From the NCBI GenBank assembly GCA_964541755.1, contig CAZIRF010000054.1:1-14947 (forward strand): a DNA stretch of 14,947 nt, read 5' to 3'. Below, piece by piece: positions 1-7,003 of this stretch (position 1 is the first letter of the stretch; every line of letters starts with the position of its first letter). Source of the stretch: CAZIRF01 sp964541755 (GTDB lineage Bacteria; Spirochaetota; Spirochaetia; Treponematales; Breznakiellaceae). The translations under genes were made by a program, and so were the position numbers. Below the pieces are notes generated by a model. The model worked only from the letters and a program-made list of their open reading frames with translations. It made no database searches and was not told where the DNA came from.

Positions 1-58
1 GTCGGGCGCTGGCGCGCCCGACGCTTCGCGGGCAGCGGGTCACCGCTGCCCGCGAAGC
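1..58. repeat. Two consecutive long GC-rich hairpins
   Basis: Two perfect inverted repeats sit next to each other. Positions 1-9 pair with 14-22 (9 bp, loop TGGC), and 23-38 pair with 43-58 (16 bp, loop GTCA). With the palindrome at 64-99 they form three stacked hairpins downstream of the minus-strand GH31 gene. No U-tract follows either stem, so they are not textbook intrinsic terminators. They could stabilise the mRNA 3' end, act as a transcription barrier between genes, or belong to a dispersed intergenic repeat family. The structures are certain; the function is inferred. Confidence 0.7.
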
Positions 59-63
59 CTGAA

Positions 64-99
64 GCCCCGGAGGCAGCCCTATAGGGCTGCCTCCGGGGC
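64..99 (-). terminator. Perfect 36-bp palindrome after the GH31 reading frame
   Basis: Positions 64-81 are the exact reverse complement of 82-99, giving a 16-bp GC-rich stem with a TATA loop. It begins 8 nt after the TAA (108-110) that closes the extended GH31 frame and 149 nt after the annotated TGA. That spacing is typical of a 3'-end structure and suggests the TAA is the ancestral stop. There is no poly-U run, so termination efficiency is uncertain, and a role in 3'-end protection is equally possible. Confidence 0.45.
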
Positions 100-107
100 C
101 GTGGCGC

Positions 108-248
108 TTATGCGAGTGTGAAGGTGATTTCCTTGGCAATGGCGGATATTTTCACGCCCTTCTTGCTGCCGTCGGGAAGTGTTGCCGGCCCGTCGACGCG
201 GCAGCCTGTATCAGCCGTGGCCCCATTAGCCCAAGAGAGCTCGACCGA
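108..248 (-). other. In-frame open continuation of the GH31 gene past its TGA
   Basis: After the TGA at 249-251 the same frame stays open for 46 codons and closes with TAA at 108-110. The translated stretch looks like ordinary protein: it starts SVELSWANG, includes GCRVDGPATLPDG and ends EITFTLA, with this gene's GC-rich codon usage. Adding it gives about 778 residues, close to the roughly 770 residues of E. coli YicI, while the TGA-terminated product has 731. The likeliest explanation is a recent nonsense change (for example TGG to TGA) or a base error. Programmed readthrough is possible but unsupported. Confidence 0.6.
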
Positions 249-2444
249 TCAATCGGAAAGCCCTTCGAGACTCTTGATGGTCACGGTCTTTCCCGCCTGC
301 GAGAGCTCGAAGCGGGCGACACTCTTGCCGCTTCCGTCCCCGGCAGAGGCCGTGAAGCCTGTCTTGCCGTCAAGGACACCGCACTGGAGGGTCAATGCCT
401 TCTTCCAGTCGTATACGACATCCGTATCGTTGGAGCCCATCAGCACGATGCTGTTCTCCCGTACGAAGAGGGGCAGGGCCATGAAGGAGTAGTCCTCCGT
501 GTACCACTTGCCGCCCTCGAGGACGCGCCCGTCGAGGAGGCCCACCCACTTTCCGGCGGGGAGGTAGTACTCGGCCGTTTTGTCGTCGAGGACGGGGGAG
601 GCGAGTATCGAGGATCCCAGCATGTACTGGCGGTCCAGGGTACGGCAGGCGGGGTCCTTGGGGTACTCAAGAAGCATGGCCCGCATCATGGGCGTGTTGT
701 GTGCATGGGCTTCTCCGCTTGCGTCGAGCAGATAGGGCATGAGGCGGCACTTGAGCTTTGTGAAGTAGCGCACGACGTCGACGGCCTCTTCGTCATAGAG
801 CCACGGGACCCGGTAGCTGGTGGAGCCATGGAGGCGGCTGTGGCTCGACATCAGGCCGAAGGCCACCCATCTCTTGTAGACCTCGGGGCGGGCCATTGAC
901 TCGAAGCCGCCGATATCGTGGCTCCAGTAGCCAAAACCCGAGAGGGTGAGCGAGAGGCCGCCGCGAAGGCTCTCTGCCATGGACTCGTAGGTGCCGTAGC
1001 AGTCGCCGCCCCAGTGGACCGGGAACTGTTGGCAGGTGGCCGTTGCCGAGCGGGCGAAGAGGCAGGCCTCGGTTTCGCCGCGATACTCGACGAGGAGGTG
1101 AAAGACGCACTTGTTGTAGAGGTAGGTGTAGTAGTTGTGCATCTTGACCGGGTCACTGCCGTCGAAGTACGCGACCTCTGTGGGGATTTCCTCGCCAAAG
1201 TCGGTCTTGAAGCAGTCGACGCCCATGTCCAAGAGGGCACGCAGCTTGTCCTGGTACCACTTGACGGCCCCGGGATTGGTAAAGTCGACGTAGCCCATAC
1301 CTGCCTGCCACATGTGCCGCTGGTAGACGTCGCCGTTGGGTCTCTTCAAGAGGTAGCCCTTCTCCATGCCTTCTGCGAAGAGCTCGCTGCGCTCCCCGAT
1401 GTAGGGGTTGATCCAGACGCAGATTTTGAGGCCCTTGTCGTGCATGCGCTTGAGCATGCCAACGGGGTCGGGGAAGGTCTCGTTGTCCCAGATGAAGTTG
1501 GACCAGTGGTGGCCCTTCATCCAGAAGCAGTCGAAGTGGAAGACGTGCAGGGGGATGTCCCGTTCTTTCATGCCGTCGACAAAGCCGGTGACAGTCTTCT
1601 CGTCGTAGTTGGTGGTAAAGCTCGTCGTAAGCCAGAGCCCGAAGGACCAGGCGGGGACGAGGGCGGGGCGACCGCTGATTGCCCCCAGCTTGTCGAGGAC
1701 GCCCTTGGGCTCTCCCCCGTAAATGAAGAACCAGTCAAAGTCTTCGCCGGGTACCGAGAACTGGGCCCGCTCAACCTGCTCGGTCCCAATCTCGAAGCTC
1801 ACTGCCCCGGCGTCGTTGACGAGCACGCCCCAGCCGCGGTTCGAGAGGAAGAAGGGGACATCCTTGTAGCCCTTGTCCGAGCAGGTCCCGCAGTCGGCAT
1901 TCCACATCTCGACGCTCTGGCCCAGTTTGGTAAAGGCCGAAAAGCGTTCGCCCAGGCCGTAGATCTGCTCGCCGGGCTTGAGGACGAGTTGTTCACGCAG
2001 GAAGGTACCCTTACCGGCCTTCTCCATAAGGCCAAGGGCCTTGAAGGGGCTTTCGGTGATGAGTTCGCCACTTGCTGCATCGCGGAAGGAGAGGCTCCAG
2101 GGTTTGCGGGTGACGACGAGTTTGACCGAACCGGAGACGACCTCGACCGTCTCATCAGTCTCCTTGACCGACAGGGGCAGGGCAGCCTCGCTCACGGCAA
2201 AGTCCGGGCCCTTCTTGATCCGCCCCTTGTAGTGGACGAGCCGGACGCGGAAGACCCCTTCAAGGGGGCTGGAGATGATAACCGTGAACATGTGTCCCTC
2301 GAGCGTTGCCCAGCGGGCTTCCTCGAGACGGTCTGACACGTGGAATACAACTTCATTGTTCCCTTTTTCAAGGGCATCTATACGGCCGGGCCACACAGGC
2401 TTGACGTCGTCAAGCATGCGCCAGGCGCCATTTCCGAAACGCAT
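249..2444 (-). CDS. yicI: GH31 alpha-xylosidase (YicI type)
   Basis: This is a cytoplasmic glycoside hydrolase family 31 enzyme, predicted to release alpha-linked xylose from the non-reducing end of isoprimeverose-type oligosaccharides. No signal peptide is seen. The N-terminal beta-sandwich covers about residues 1-260, followed by the barrel. PAWSFGLWLTTSFTTNYDE (264-282) is a signature of the xylosidase branch. The catalytic nucleophile is D415 in KTDFGEE, and the acid/base is D481 in HWGGDCYGTYESM; WSHDIGGFE follows at 507-515. The start is fixed by AAGGAGG ending six bases before the ATG. The 731-aa product stops about 45 residues short of the family, and the frame continues past the TGA, so the last part of the C-terminal beta domain may be lost. 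A LacI-type operator overlaps the promoter, which suggests sugar induction. No transporter or regulator gene is next to it here. Confidence 0.93.
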   Translation of the reverse strand: MRFGNGAWRMLDDVKPVWPGRIDALEKGNNEVVFHVSDRLEEARWATLEGHMFTVIISSPLEGVFRVRLVHYKGRIKKGPDFAVSEAALPLSVKETDETVEVVSGSVKLVVTRKPWSLSFRDAASGELITESPFKALGLMEKAGKGTFLREQLVLKPGEQIYGLGERFSAFTKLGQSVEMWNADCGTCSDKGYKDVPFFLSNRGWGVLVNDAGAVSFEIGTEQVERAQFSVPGEDFDWFFIYGGEPKGVLDKLGAISGRPALVPAWSFGLWLTTSFTTNYDEKTVTGFVDGMKERDIPLHVFHFDCFWMKGHHWSNFIWDNETFPDPVGMLKRMHDKGLKICVWINPYIGERSELFAEGMEKGYLLKRPNGDVYQRHMWQAGMGYVDFTNPGAVKWYQDKLRALLDMGVDCFKTDFGEEIPTEVAYFDGSDPVKMHNYYTYLYNKCVFHLLVEYRGETEACLFARSATATCQQFPVHWGGDCYGTYESMAESLRGGLSLTLSGFGYWSHDIGGFESMARPEVYKRWVAFGLMSSHSRLHGSTSYRVPWLYDEEAVDVVRYFTKLKCRLMPYLLDASGEAHAHNTPMMRAMLLEYPKDPACRTLDRQYMLGSSILASPVLDDKTAEYYLPAGKWVGLLDGRVLEGGKWYTEDYSFMALPLFVRENSIVLMGSNDTDVVYDWKKALTLQCGVLDGKTGFTASAGDGSGKSVARFELSQAGKTVTIKSLEGLSD

Positions 2445-2454
2445 GGTTCCTCCT

Positions 2455-2472
2455 TATCGAAGCGTTTCGATA
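2455..2472. promoter_or_regulatory. LacI-family operator upstream of the GH31 gene
   Basis: An 18-bp near-perfect inverted repeat centred on CG, TATCGAAGC/GTTTCGATA, matches in 8 of 9 half-site positions. Dyads with a central CG and TCGAA/TTCGA arms are characteristic of LacI/GalR regulators. It covers the predicted transcription start and sits just ahead of the ribosome binding site, so bound repressor would block initiation. The cognate repressor is not in the window. Confidence 0.75.
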
Positions 2473-2501
2473 ACTATAGCAGCGAGATGGTATGGCGTCA
2501 A
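2473..2501 (-). promoter_or_regulatory. Sigma-70-type promoter of the GH31 gene
   Basis: Read on the minus strand, TTGACG (2501-2496) and TATAGT (2478-2473) are separated by exactly 17 bp. Predicted transcription starts near 2466, inside the operator dyad, leaving a leader of about 22 nt with an AAGGAGG ribosome binding site. Confidence 0.8.
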
Positions 2502-2645
2502 GGACGGGGTGTTTTTTTGCCATACTGCTGTGTGGGCTGCGGCCATTGTGTCGACATCTGCCCGACCAAGACCCTGCGATGCGAGACAGCCTTTTTGCGT
2601 ATTTTTCATCGCGAGGCGCAGAATCGCCAAACGGCAGCCTTATAG
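2487..2645 (+). pseudogene. Ferredoxin-motif ORF, probable remnant
   Basis: A 52-codon plus-strand ORF contains CCVGCGHCVDICPTKTL, a clean CxxCxxCxxxCP [4Fe-4S] ferredoxin signature with the expected glycine and hydrophobic positions. Only one cluster motif is present, so it is not a full bacterial ferredoxin, and the tail does not look like a known domain. The upstream ribosome binding site is weak (GCGAG), and the 5' end overlaps the divergent GH31 promoter. I read it as a decayed piece of a ferredoxin-domain protein, for example an oxidoreductase subunit or a glycyl-radical activating enzyme. A genuine small gene is the alternative. The motif is too specific to be easily dismissed as chance. 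Confidence 0.4.
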
Positions 2646-2660
2646 CTGGACAGAGCAGCC

Positions 2661-4502
2661 TTACAGCCTGCCGAGGTCGCCTAAAAGACGGCCGGCCGCC
2701 CGTTCATGCAGGTATTCCTCGAGGGTGAGCCCCTTCTCGTACATGAGCCGGGCGTGCTCGTATCCCACATGGCGCAAATGCCAGCTCTCGGCCACATACT
2801 GATGGATGGCCTCCTTCCCGGCCGGGTAGCGCAGGATAAAGCCGTAGCGCCAGGCGTTGTCCGCTACCCAGGAGGCGGCAGCTGTTCCGCTAAAGGCGGG
2901 GAGGCCCGCCATGTCGACCGATTCCTCGCTCAGATCGAAGGCGAGCCCGGTCTCGTGTTCGCTGTGACCGGGACGGGCGCTGTAGGTATCGGCCTCGGCG
3001 GGGGAGCTCCTCGCCGCATAGGACTCCCAAAGGCACTTCTGGGTGGCCCGGTCGCGGTAGCCCGAAACAAAGACCAGTTTATGTCCCGCCTCGAGCCCCG
3101 CTGCGAAGAGGGCTTCCACATCGGCGATAATATCTTCGCGGATGACGTGGACCTTGGAAGAGGTCCGCTTCGAGAGGGCGACAGCGGGTGTTGCCATCGG
3201 TCCAGGATCAAAGCCCTCCGGGAGACCCGAACTCTTGTTGACGAGGAGGAGGGGATCGTGTGTGTCCACTACGGTAGAAATTTTTTTGTAGGGGGCGGGC
3301 GTCAGGTACCAGAGGTCGAGGGGATCGAATACTTCCAGGGCAAGGGCGCGAAGGCGCTCCAGGTGCTCTGCCGTTGAAATGCCGGCCAGTTCGGCCAGAG
3401 GCAGAAGGGCAAGATCCCTCCTGGAAAGGAGGTCTTTTCGTGAGGGGTCCTCCCATCGGTACCACAGGTAGAAGGGGTGGACGACCGGCCGCGAGAGGAC
3501 AATACGCTCTTCCCGTTTGGATATTGTGACGTCGAAAATGCCCCCCAGTCGCTGGGCTTCTGCGAGCTGTGAGTGGAGGAAGTTGCCCAAGGACCAGACA
3601 ACCAGGGCGTCGTTACCCTCGCTGTTGACGGTACTCTTGAGGCCCTTCAAGACGTGGGAATGATGCATGAGGACGATCTCGACCCCCGCGTCCAGCATTT
3701 TCTGTACGAGCGCTTCGTCCTGTGCAGTGACCACCTTCGAATCCTCGACGCCCGTGTGAAGTGACACGATGTTGACGTCGCCCTGGGCGCAGAGGGTCAA
3801 GAGTGCCTCGTCGAAGTCGGGTGAATCTATCAGCATAACCCCCGAATCGTCGGTGAATATGCTCTTCCCGCGGTAGGTGAAGGCGGCAAACGAGACCGTG
3901 AGGCCGTTAGAGGGAAAGAGTTCAATGCTGATAGTCTGCCCCGGGGCCCGATACCCGCTGGCGGCAACAGAGGGCCACTGTACCTTCCAGTAACGGGCTG
4001 TGTGCTCGAGGCCCTCGCTAAAGGTGTCGAGCGAGTGGTTGTTGGCAATCGACACGAGGTCGAAGCCGGCGCGGGCTATCGCATCCATGAATGCGTCCGG
4101 CGCGTTGAAGTTGGGGTAGCCGGCGACCGGGACTGCCGGGTTCGCCATGGATTCCTGGTTGATGAAGGCGAGGTCTGCCTGGTCGAGGAGTGGCTGCATG
4201 CGGGAGAAGAGGGCCCCGTAGTTGTATTCGCTGCCTCCTCCGGCTCGAAGGGCTTCGGCATTGACCGTGTCGTGGGCGATCATGTCGCCCACTGCCATGA
4301 AGCGTATGCTGCCGGCTGTTTCGTCTGTGACGGTATCAAGCGCAACCGTGGTTTCGACCACAGCCGTGCTGGCGGGATCAGCCGTAGTTACGGGTGTACC
4401 CGTGCTGGCGGGATCGTTCGCGCGTACGGAGGCCGGAGTGCAGGAGGCGAAGATGGCAAGCAGGGGGAGGGCACGCAGAAGGGCGTGTTGAATGCATTTC
4501 AT
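2661..4502 (-). CDS. Lipoprotein with CapA-type phosphatase and VanY-type carboxypeptidase domains
   Basis: A 613-aa two-domain envelope protein. The N-terminus is a lipoprotein signal peptide with lipobox LAIFASC and modified Cys21, followed by a Thr/Ala-rich linker. Residues about 67-340 are a CapA/PgsA-like calcineurin-fold domain (MAVGDM at 70-75, SIANNHSLD at 151-159, MHHSHV at 279-284, SLGNF at 304-308). Residues about 455-600 are a D-Ala-D-Ala carboxypeptidase of the VanY (M15B) type, with SGYR at 480, SEHETGLAFD at 514-523 and ESWHLRH near 572. The zinc ligands are predicted to be His516, Asp523 and His575. CapA-like proteins act in capsule or poly-glutamate export and VanY trims peptidoglycan stems, so a cell-wall role outside the inner membrane is inferred. 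The start at 4502 is chosen because the signal peptide begins there; longer versions lack one, and no good ribosome binding site is visible for any start. Confidence 0.85.
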   Translation of the reverse strand: MKCIQHALLRALPLLAIFASCTPASVRANDPASTGTPVTTADPASTAVVETTVALDTVTDETAGSIRFMAVGDMIAHDTVNAEALRAGGGSEYNYGALFSRMQPLLDQADLAFINQESMANPAVPVAGYPNFNAPDAFMDAIARAGFDLVSIANNHSLDTFSEGLEHTARYWKVQWPSVAASGYRAPGQTISIELFPSNGLTVSFAAFTYRGKSIFTDDSGVMLIDSPDFDEALLTLCAQGDVNIVSLHTGVEDSKVVTAQDEALVQKMLDAGVEIVLMHHSHVLKGLKSTVNSEGNDALVVWSLGNFLHSQLAEAQRLGGIFDVTISKREERIVLSRPVVHPFYLWYRWEDPSRKDLLSRRDLALLPLAELAGISTAEHLERLRALALEVFDPLDLWYLTPAPYKKISTVVDTHDPLLLVNKSSGLPEGFDPGPMATPAVALSKRTSSKVHVIREDIIADVEALFAAGLEAGHKLVFVSGYRDRATQKCLWESYAARSSPAEADTYSARPGHSEHETGLAFDLSEESVDMAGLPAFSGTAAASWVADNAWRYGFILRYPAGKEAIHQYVAESWHLRHVGYEHARLMYEKGLTLEEYLHERAAGRLLGDLGRL

Positions 4503-4603
4503 GGGTAGGCGATGGTACCATTGCATTGCAGGGGAGGCAAGCCACCGCTTGACTCTGGTCCTTTTTGTTGACGATTTTTCTGGCTTTCCGGACCCGATGT
4601 TCG

Positions 4604-4609
4604 TATAAT
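4604..4609 (+). promoter_or_regulatory. Possible -10 element upstream of tpx
   Basis: A perfect TATAAT lies 185 bp before the tpx start, but no convincing -35 is found 16-18 bp upstream. If used, transcription would start near 4616 and all three inverted repeats at 4640-4779 would fall in the 5' leader of the mRNA. The alternative promoter is the one inside the 4690-4740 repeat. Confidence 0.35.
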
Positions 4610-4639
4610 ATAACTGTAGCAAATTACCTGATGTATGAG

Positions 4640-4672
4640 GCTCTTCCAAAACTTGGTGAGTTTTGAAAGAGC
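4640..4672. repeat. Inverted repeat 1 upstream of tpx
   Basis: GCTCTT-C-CAAAAC (4640-4652) pairs with GTTTTG-A-AAGAGC (4660-4672): 12 pairs with one internal mismatch and a 7-nt loop. It is the first of three consecutive inverted repeats in the gap between the divergent CapA/VanY and tpx genes. Confidence 0.7.
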
Positions 4673-4689
4673 AAGCTTGAATGTATGTT

Positions 4690-4740
4690 GGCGAATAAAT
4701 CACATATATTTATATAATAAGGATATGTGATTTATTCGCC
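4690..4740 (+). promoter_or_regulatory. 18-bp perfect inverted repeat overlapping a possible tpx promoter
   Basis: Positions 4690-4707 are the exact reverse complement of 4723-4740 (18 bp, 15-nt AT-only loop apart from its end). The loop contains TATAAT (4713-4718), and TTGGCG at 4688-4693 could be a -35 with a long 19-bp spacer. A -10 framed by long identical arms looks like a large operator. As RNA it would be a stable hairpin. The repeat is certain; its role in controlling a peroxide-defence gene is inferred. Confidence 0.55.
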
Positions 4741-4743
4741 TAA

Positions 4744-4779
4744 GAGTCAATTAAAAATGACCAATTTTTAAATTGACTC
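4744..4779. repeat. Inverted repeat 3, abutting the tpx ribosome binding site
   Basis: Positions 4744-4758 pair with 4764-4779 (15 pairs with a one-base bulge, 5-nt loop). The stem ends one base before the AAGGAG ribosome binding site (4781-4786) of tpx, so folding could affect translation initiation. The sequence is AT-rich, in contrast to the GC-rich flanking genes. Confidence 0.65.
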
Positions 4780-4793
4780 AAAGGAGATAATGT

Positions 4794-5303
4794 ATGGCAC
4801 GTATCAGCCTTGGGGGAAGCCCCATCGAAACGATTGGCAGTCTTCCTGTTGTCGGCACTGCAGCCCCGGACTTCGTCCTTACCCGGGAAGACCTTTCGGA
4901 TGCAACCCTCGCAGACTTTGCGGGGAAGCGTGTAATCCTCAACATCGTCCCCAGCCTCGACACCGGGGTCTGCGCCGCGAGCGCCCGGGCCTTTGACAAG
5001 GCCGTAGCGGCACTCGATGGCGTCGTCCTCCTTACGGTTTCCTGCGACCTCCCCTTTGCCATGTCCCGCTTCTGCAAGGCCGAAGGGCTTTCCAACATCG
5101 TTTCACTTTCGCAGTTGCGCAGCCGCGACTTTGGCCGCGACTGGGGGGTGGAAATCACAACGGGCCCCCTCGCGGGCCTCCTCTCGCGGGCCGTCGTCGT
5201 CCTCGACAGCGCCAAGCGCGTCGTCTACACCGAGCAGGTTCCGGAGATCAAGCAGGAACCCGATTACGACAAGGCCCTCGCCGCCGTCAAAGCAGCTGTT
5301 TGA
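4794..5303 (+). CDS. tpx: Thiol peroxidase (atypical 2-Cys peroxiredoxin)
   Basis: A 169-aa protein, essentially the same length as E. coli Tpx, that reduces hydrogen peroxide and alkyl hydroperoxides using thioredoxin. The peroxidatic cysteine is Cys60 in the motif PSLDTGVCA, and the resolving cysteine is Cys94 in SRFCKAEG; Cys84 lies in VSCDLPFAM as in other Tpx proteins. TAAPDFVLT (22-30) is the family's N-terminal pattern. No signal peptide is seen; E. coli Tpx was long called periplasmic but acts in the cytoplasm. The start is supported by AAGGAG seven bases before the ATG; an out-of-frame ATG four bases earlier is ignored. The gene is alone on its strand, preceded by three large inverted repeats that probably carry its regulation. 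Confidence 0.95.
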   Translation: MARISLGGSPIETIGSLPVVGTAAPDFVLTREDLSDATLADFAGKRVILNIVPSLDTGVCAASARAFDKAVAALDGVVLLTVSCDLPFAMSRFCKAEGLSNIVSLSQLRSRDFGRDWGVEITTGPLAGLLSRAVVVLDSAKRVVYTEQVPEIKQEPDYDKALAAVKAAV

Positions 5304-5318
5304 CCCCGATAAGGGGTC
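5302..5318. terminator. Short hairpin between convergent genes
   Basis: GACCCC (5302-5307) pairs with GGGGTC (5313-5318) around a GATAA loop. It overlaps the tpx stop codon and lies seven bases from the end of the convergent DUF4091 gene. It has no clear U-tract on either strand, so a bidirectional terminator role is plausible but weak. Confidence 0.4.
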
Positions 5319-5324
5319 GGTCTA

Positions 5325-6959
5325 TCAGTCTTGCTCCTTCGACAGGAGTTCGAGTAGTTCCCGGTGCCGCTCATCGTAGGCATTGTCATCGGTATCAAAG
5401 CGGATATGCCCATCACTAAGGCCCCCTCCGGCTAGGAGCGCCTGTACGCGTTCATCTGCGGCAAAGGCCTCGTCGCGGGTGGCTCTGTCGCGCAAGAGGC
5501 AGAGGAGGTCGTAGTCCTCGAAGCTGTCCCGCATTGCGTGAGCGCGCAGGCTGGGCAGGGGGAGGCTCGTTTTATCGGGGGCCGGATAGAAGAGCATGCC
5601 GTCGCCGTTTGCCCAGGGGAAGGTTTCGGCGGTCTCCCAGGGGTTCCGTCGCCAGAGGTCGAGCCCCCAATAGAGGTAGCCGTCAATATTGTTGACGAAG
5701 AGCCACCAGCCCAGGGCACGGTGCGAGGCCCCGTACCAGTCGATGCGAAAGTTGTCCGGGTAGCGGCGGTGGATGTTCCCGATGCAGGTGTATATCCACA
5801 CCTCGTCGCCGACCTCTTGCCGTGCGCGGTGGAAGGCCGCATTGTACTGGTGGATATTGGGCACCCAGATACCGGCGAGGTCTTGAAGATGTTTTTCGCC
5901 CGCCCGGTTGGTGCCGTAGGTGTAGACTTGGCTGATATCGGGGGCCGCGGTCTTTACCGCGCTCATAAGGGCTTGGGTCGTCTTCATCTCGTGGATAAAG
6001 GGCTCATCGAAGTAGTAGAGGTGAAAGAGTTTTTCCCAGCCGCGTTCGACGAGGTGTGCATTCAGGAGGGTCAGGCGCGGGGCGTATTTCTGTTGGAATT
6101 CTGTGAGCGTCGTCTTGAGATTGAATAAAACGTAGATCTCGAAGCTCGTGAGGCCCTTTTTGATCCAGTGCGCCGCCGTTTCATCGAAGCGCGTCCAATC
6201 GCCCGAATTGACGGCCGCTTCCCAGTCGAGGCGCGGTCTTGATGTTATCCGGTAGTCGAGGGCGTAGTCGTGAAGGGCTTCGCTCATGGCTTCGGTCCAA
6301 TTATCCCCGTAGTAGCGCTCGTCGCGTACATTTTCCTGCCGCCAGTGCAATGATGTCCTCAAAAAACTCGTTACAGGGAGCGCAACGGGGTAAACGTATA
6401 CCGTAATGGGAACGCGGATCGGACTATCAGTATCAATACTGATAGTGAAGTTCCCGGTGTACTCTCCGGGGGCAGTTTCCCGCCCGGTGCGTACGGTTAA
6501 ATGAAACAGGCGGTTTTTCCCGGCGTCGACTGCGGTCGGTTTTGCCGGGATGATGGGATCTGGGAAATTGCCGCGGCGGCCAAAGCTCCTCAATCCCGGT
6601 TTTTTTACCGGCGTGTAGGCAACGAGGCCCCACTCGCAGTTGAGAGTGTTTCCTTCCGGTCCGGTGGGTGCCTCAAGTGTACCCGCGAGCTCTCCGATGC
6701 CATTCGCTCCCGCGAGGACGAGTATCTGGCGGGATTCCGCCTCGCCGCGCGCTGCATGTATGACAATCCTTTCCCGGAATCCGGCGCGCGGGACATCCTG
6801 TTCGAGTATTTTTACACTACCCGGCAGAACCATGACCCGGTGTTCACTGCCCTTCCAGCCGTGACGAGAAATCTCGAAGGCCGCAGGAGGAGGGCTCACA
6901 CAGGAGAGGAATACCAGCAAAAAGGACAGGCAAAAAAGGACGGCAACGAGAACACGCAT
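5325..6959 (-). CDS. DUF4091 / GH123-like glycosidase lipoprotein
   Basis: A 544-aa exported protein. A lipoprotein signal peptide with lipobox VFLSC (Cys20) starts it. An N-terminal beta-rich region (about 30-195) precedes a barrel-like region typical of DUF4091, which is related to GH123 N-acetylgalactosaminidases. Supporting motifs are YYFDEPF (315-321), whose adjacent Asp318-Glu319 pair matches the catalytic Asp-Glu arrangement of GH123, IWVPNIHQYN (364-373), and WGLDLWRRNPW near 431-441. Substrate cannot be read from the sequence; a surface glycan hydrolase is inferred. I set the start at 6959 because the signal peptide begins there. The longer open frame would run through the tRNA-Gly gene. 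No ribosome binding site is seen before this ATG, and a promoter is placed so that the mRNA may be leaderless. Confidence 0.85.
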   Translation of the reverse strand: MRVLVAVLFCLSFLLVFLSCVSPPPAAFEISRHGWKGSEHRVMVLPGSVKILEQDVPRAGFRERIVIHAARGEAESRQILVLAGANGIGELAGTLEAPTGPEGNTLNCEWGLVAYTPVKKPGLRSFGRRGNFPDPIIPAKPTAVDAGKNRLFHLTVRTGRETAPGEYTGNFTISIDTDSPIRVPITVYVYPVALPVTSFLRTSLHWRQENVRDERYYGDNWTEAMSEALHDYALDYRITSRPRLDWEAAVNSGDWTRFDETAAHWIKKGLTSFEIYVLFNLKTTLTEFQQKYAPRLTLLNAHLVERGWEKLFHLYYFDEPFIHEMKTTQALMSAVKTAAPDISQVYTYGTNRAGEKHLQDLAGIWVPNIHQYNAAFHRARQEVGDEVWIYTCIGNIHRRYPDNFRIDWYGASHRALGWWLFVNNIDGYLYWGLDLWRRNPWETAETFPWANGDGMLFYPAPDKTSLPLPSLRAHAMRDSFEDYDLLCLLRDRATRDEAFAADERVQALLAGGGLSDGHIRFDTDDNAYDERHRELLELLSKEQD

Positions 6960-6965
6960 GAAATG

Positions 6966-6994
6966 ATTGTACCGGCATATATTCGTTCCGTCCA
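6966..6994 (-). promoter_or_regulatory. Promoter of the DUF4091 gene, possibly leaderless
   Basis: On the minus strand TGGACG (6994-6989) and TACAAT (6971-6966) are 17 bp apart. The usual seven-base distance from the -10 puts the transcription start on the A of the ATG at 6959. This would explain the absence of a ribosome binding site. Confidence 0.5.
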
Positions 6995-7003
6995 ACCAAA
7001 GCG

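Noticed and set aside
249..251. Selenocysteine at the GH31 TGA
   Set aside because: No clear SECIS-type stem-loop follows at the required distance, and no selenium chemistry is expected there.
918..2336. 472-codon open frame on the plus strand across the GH31 gene
   Set aside because: It lies entirely opposite a clearly recognised enzyme, has no motif and reflects the high GC at codon third positions.
2706..3377. 223-codon plus-strand ORF opposite the CapA/VanY gene
   Set aside because: It is antisense to conserved VanY motifs and has no recognisable protein features.
4503..4703. N-terminal extension of the CapA/VanY gene
   Set aside because: The extra 67 residues precede the signal peptide, run into the inverted repeat upstream of tpx and look non-coding.
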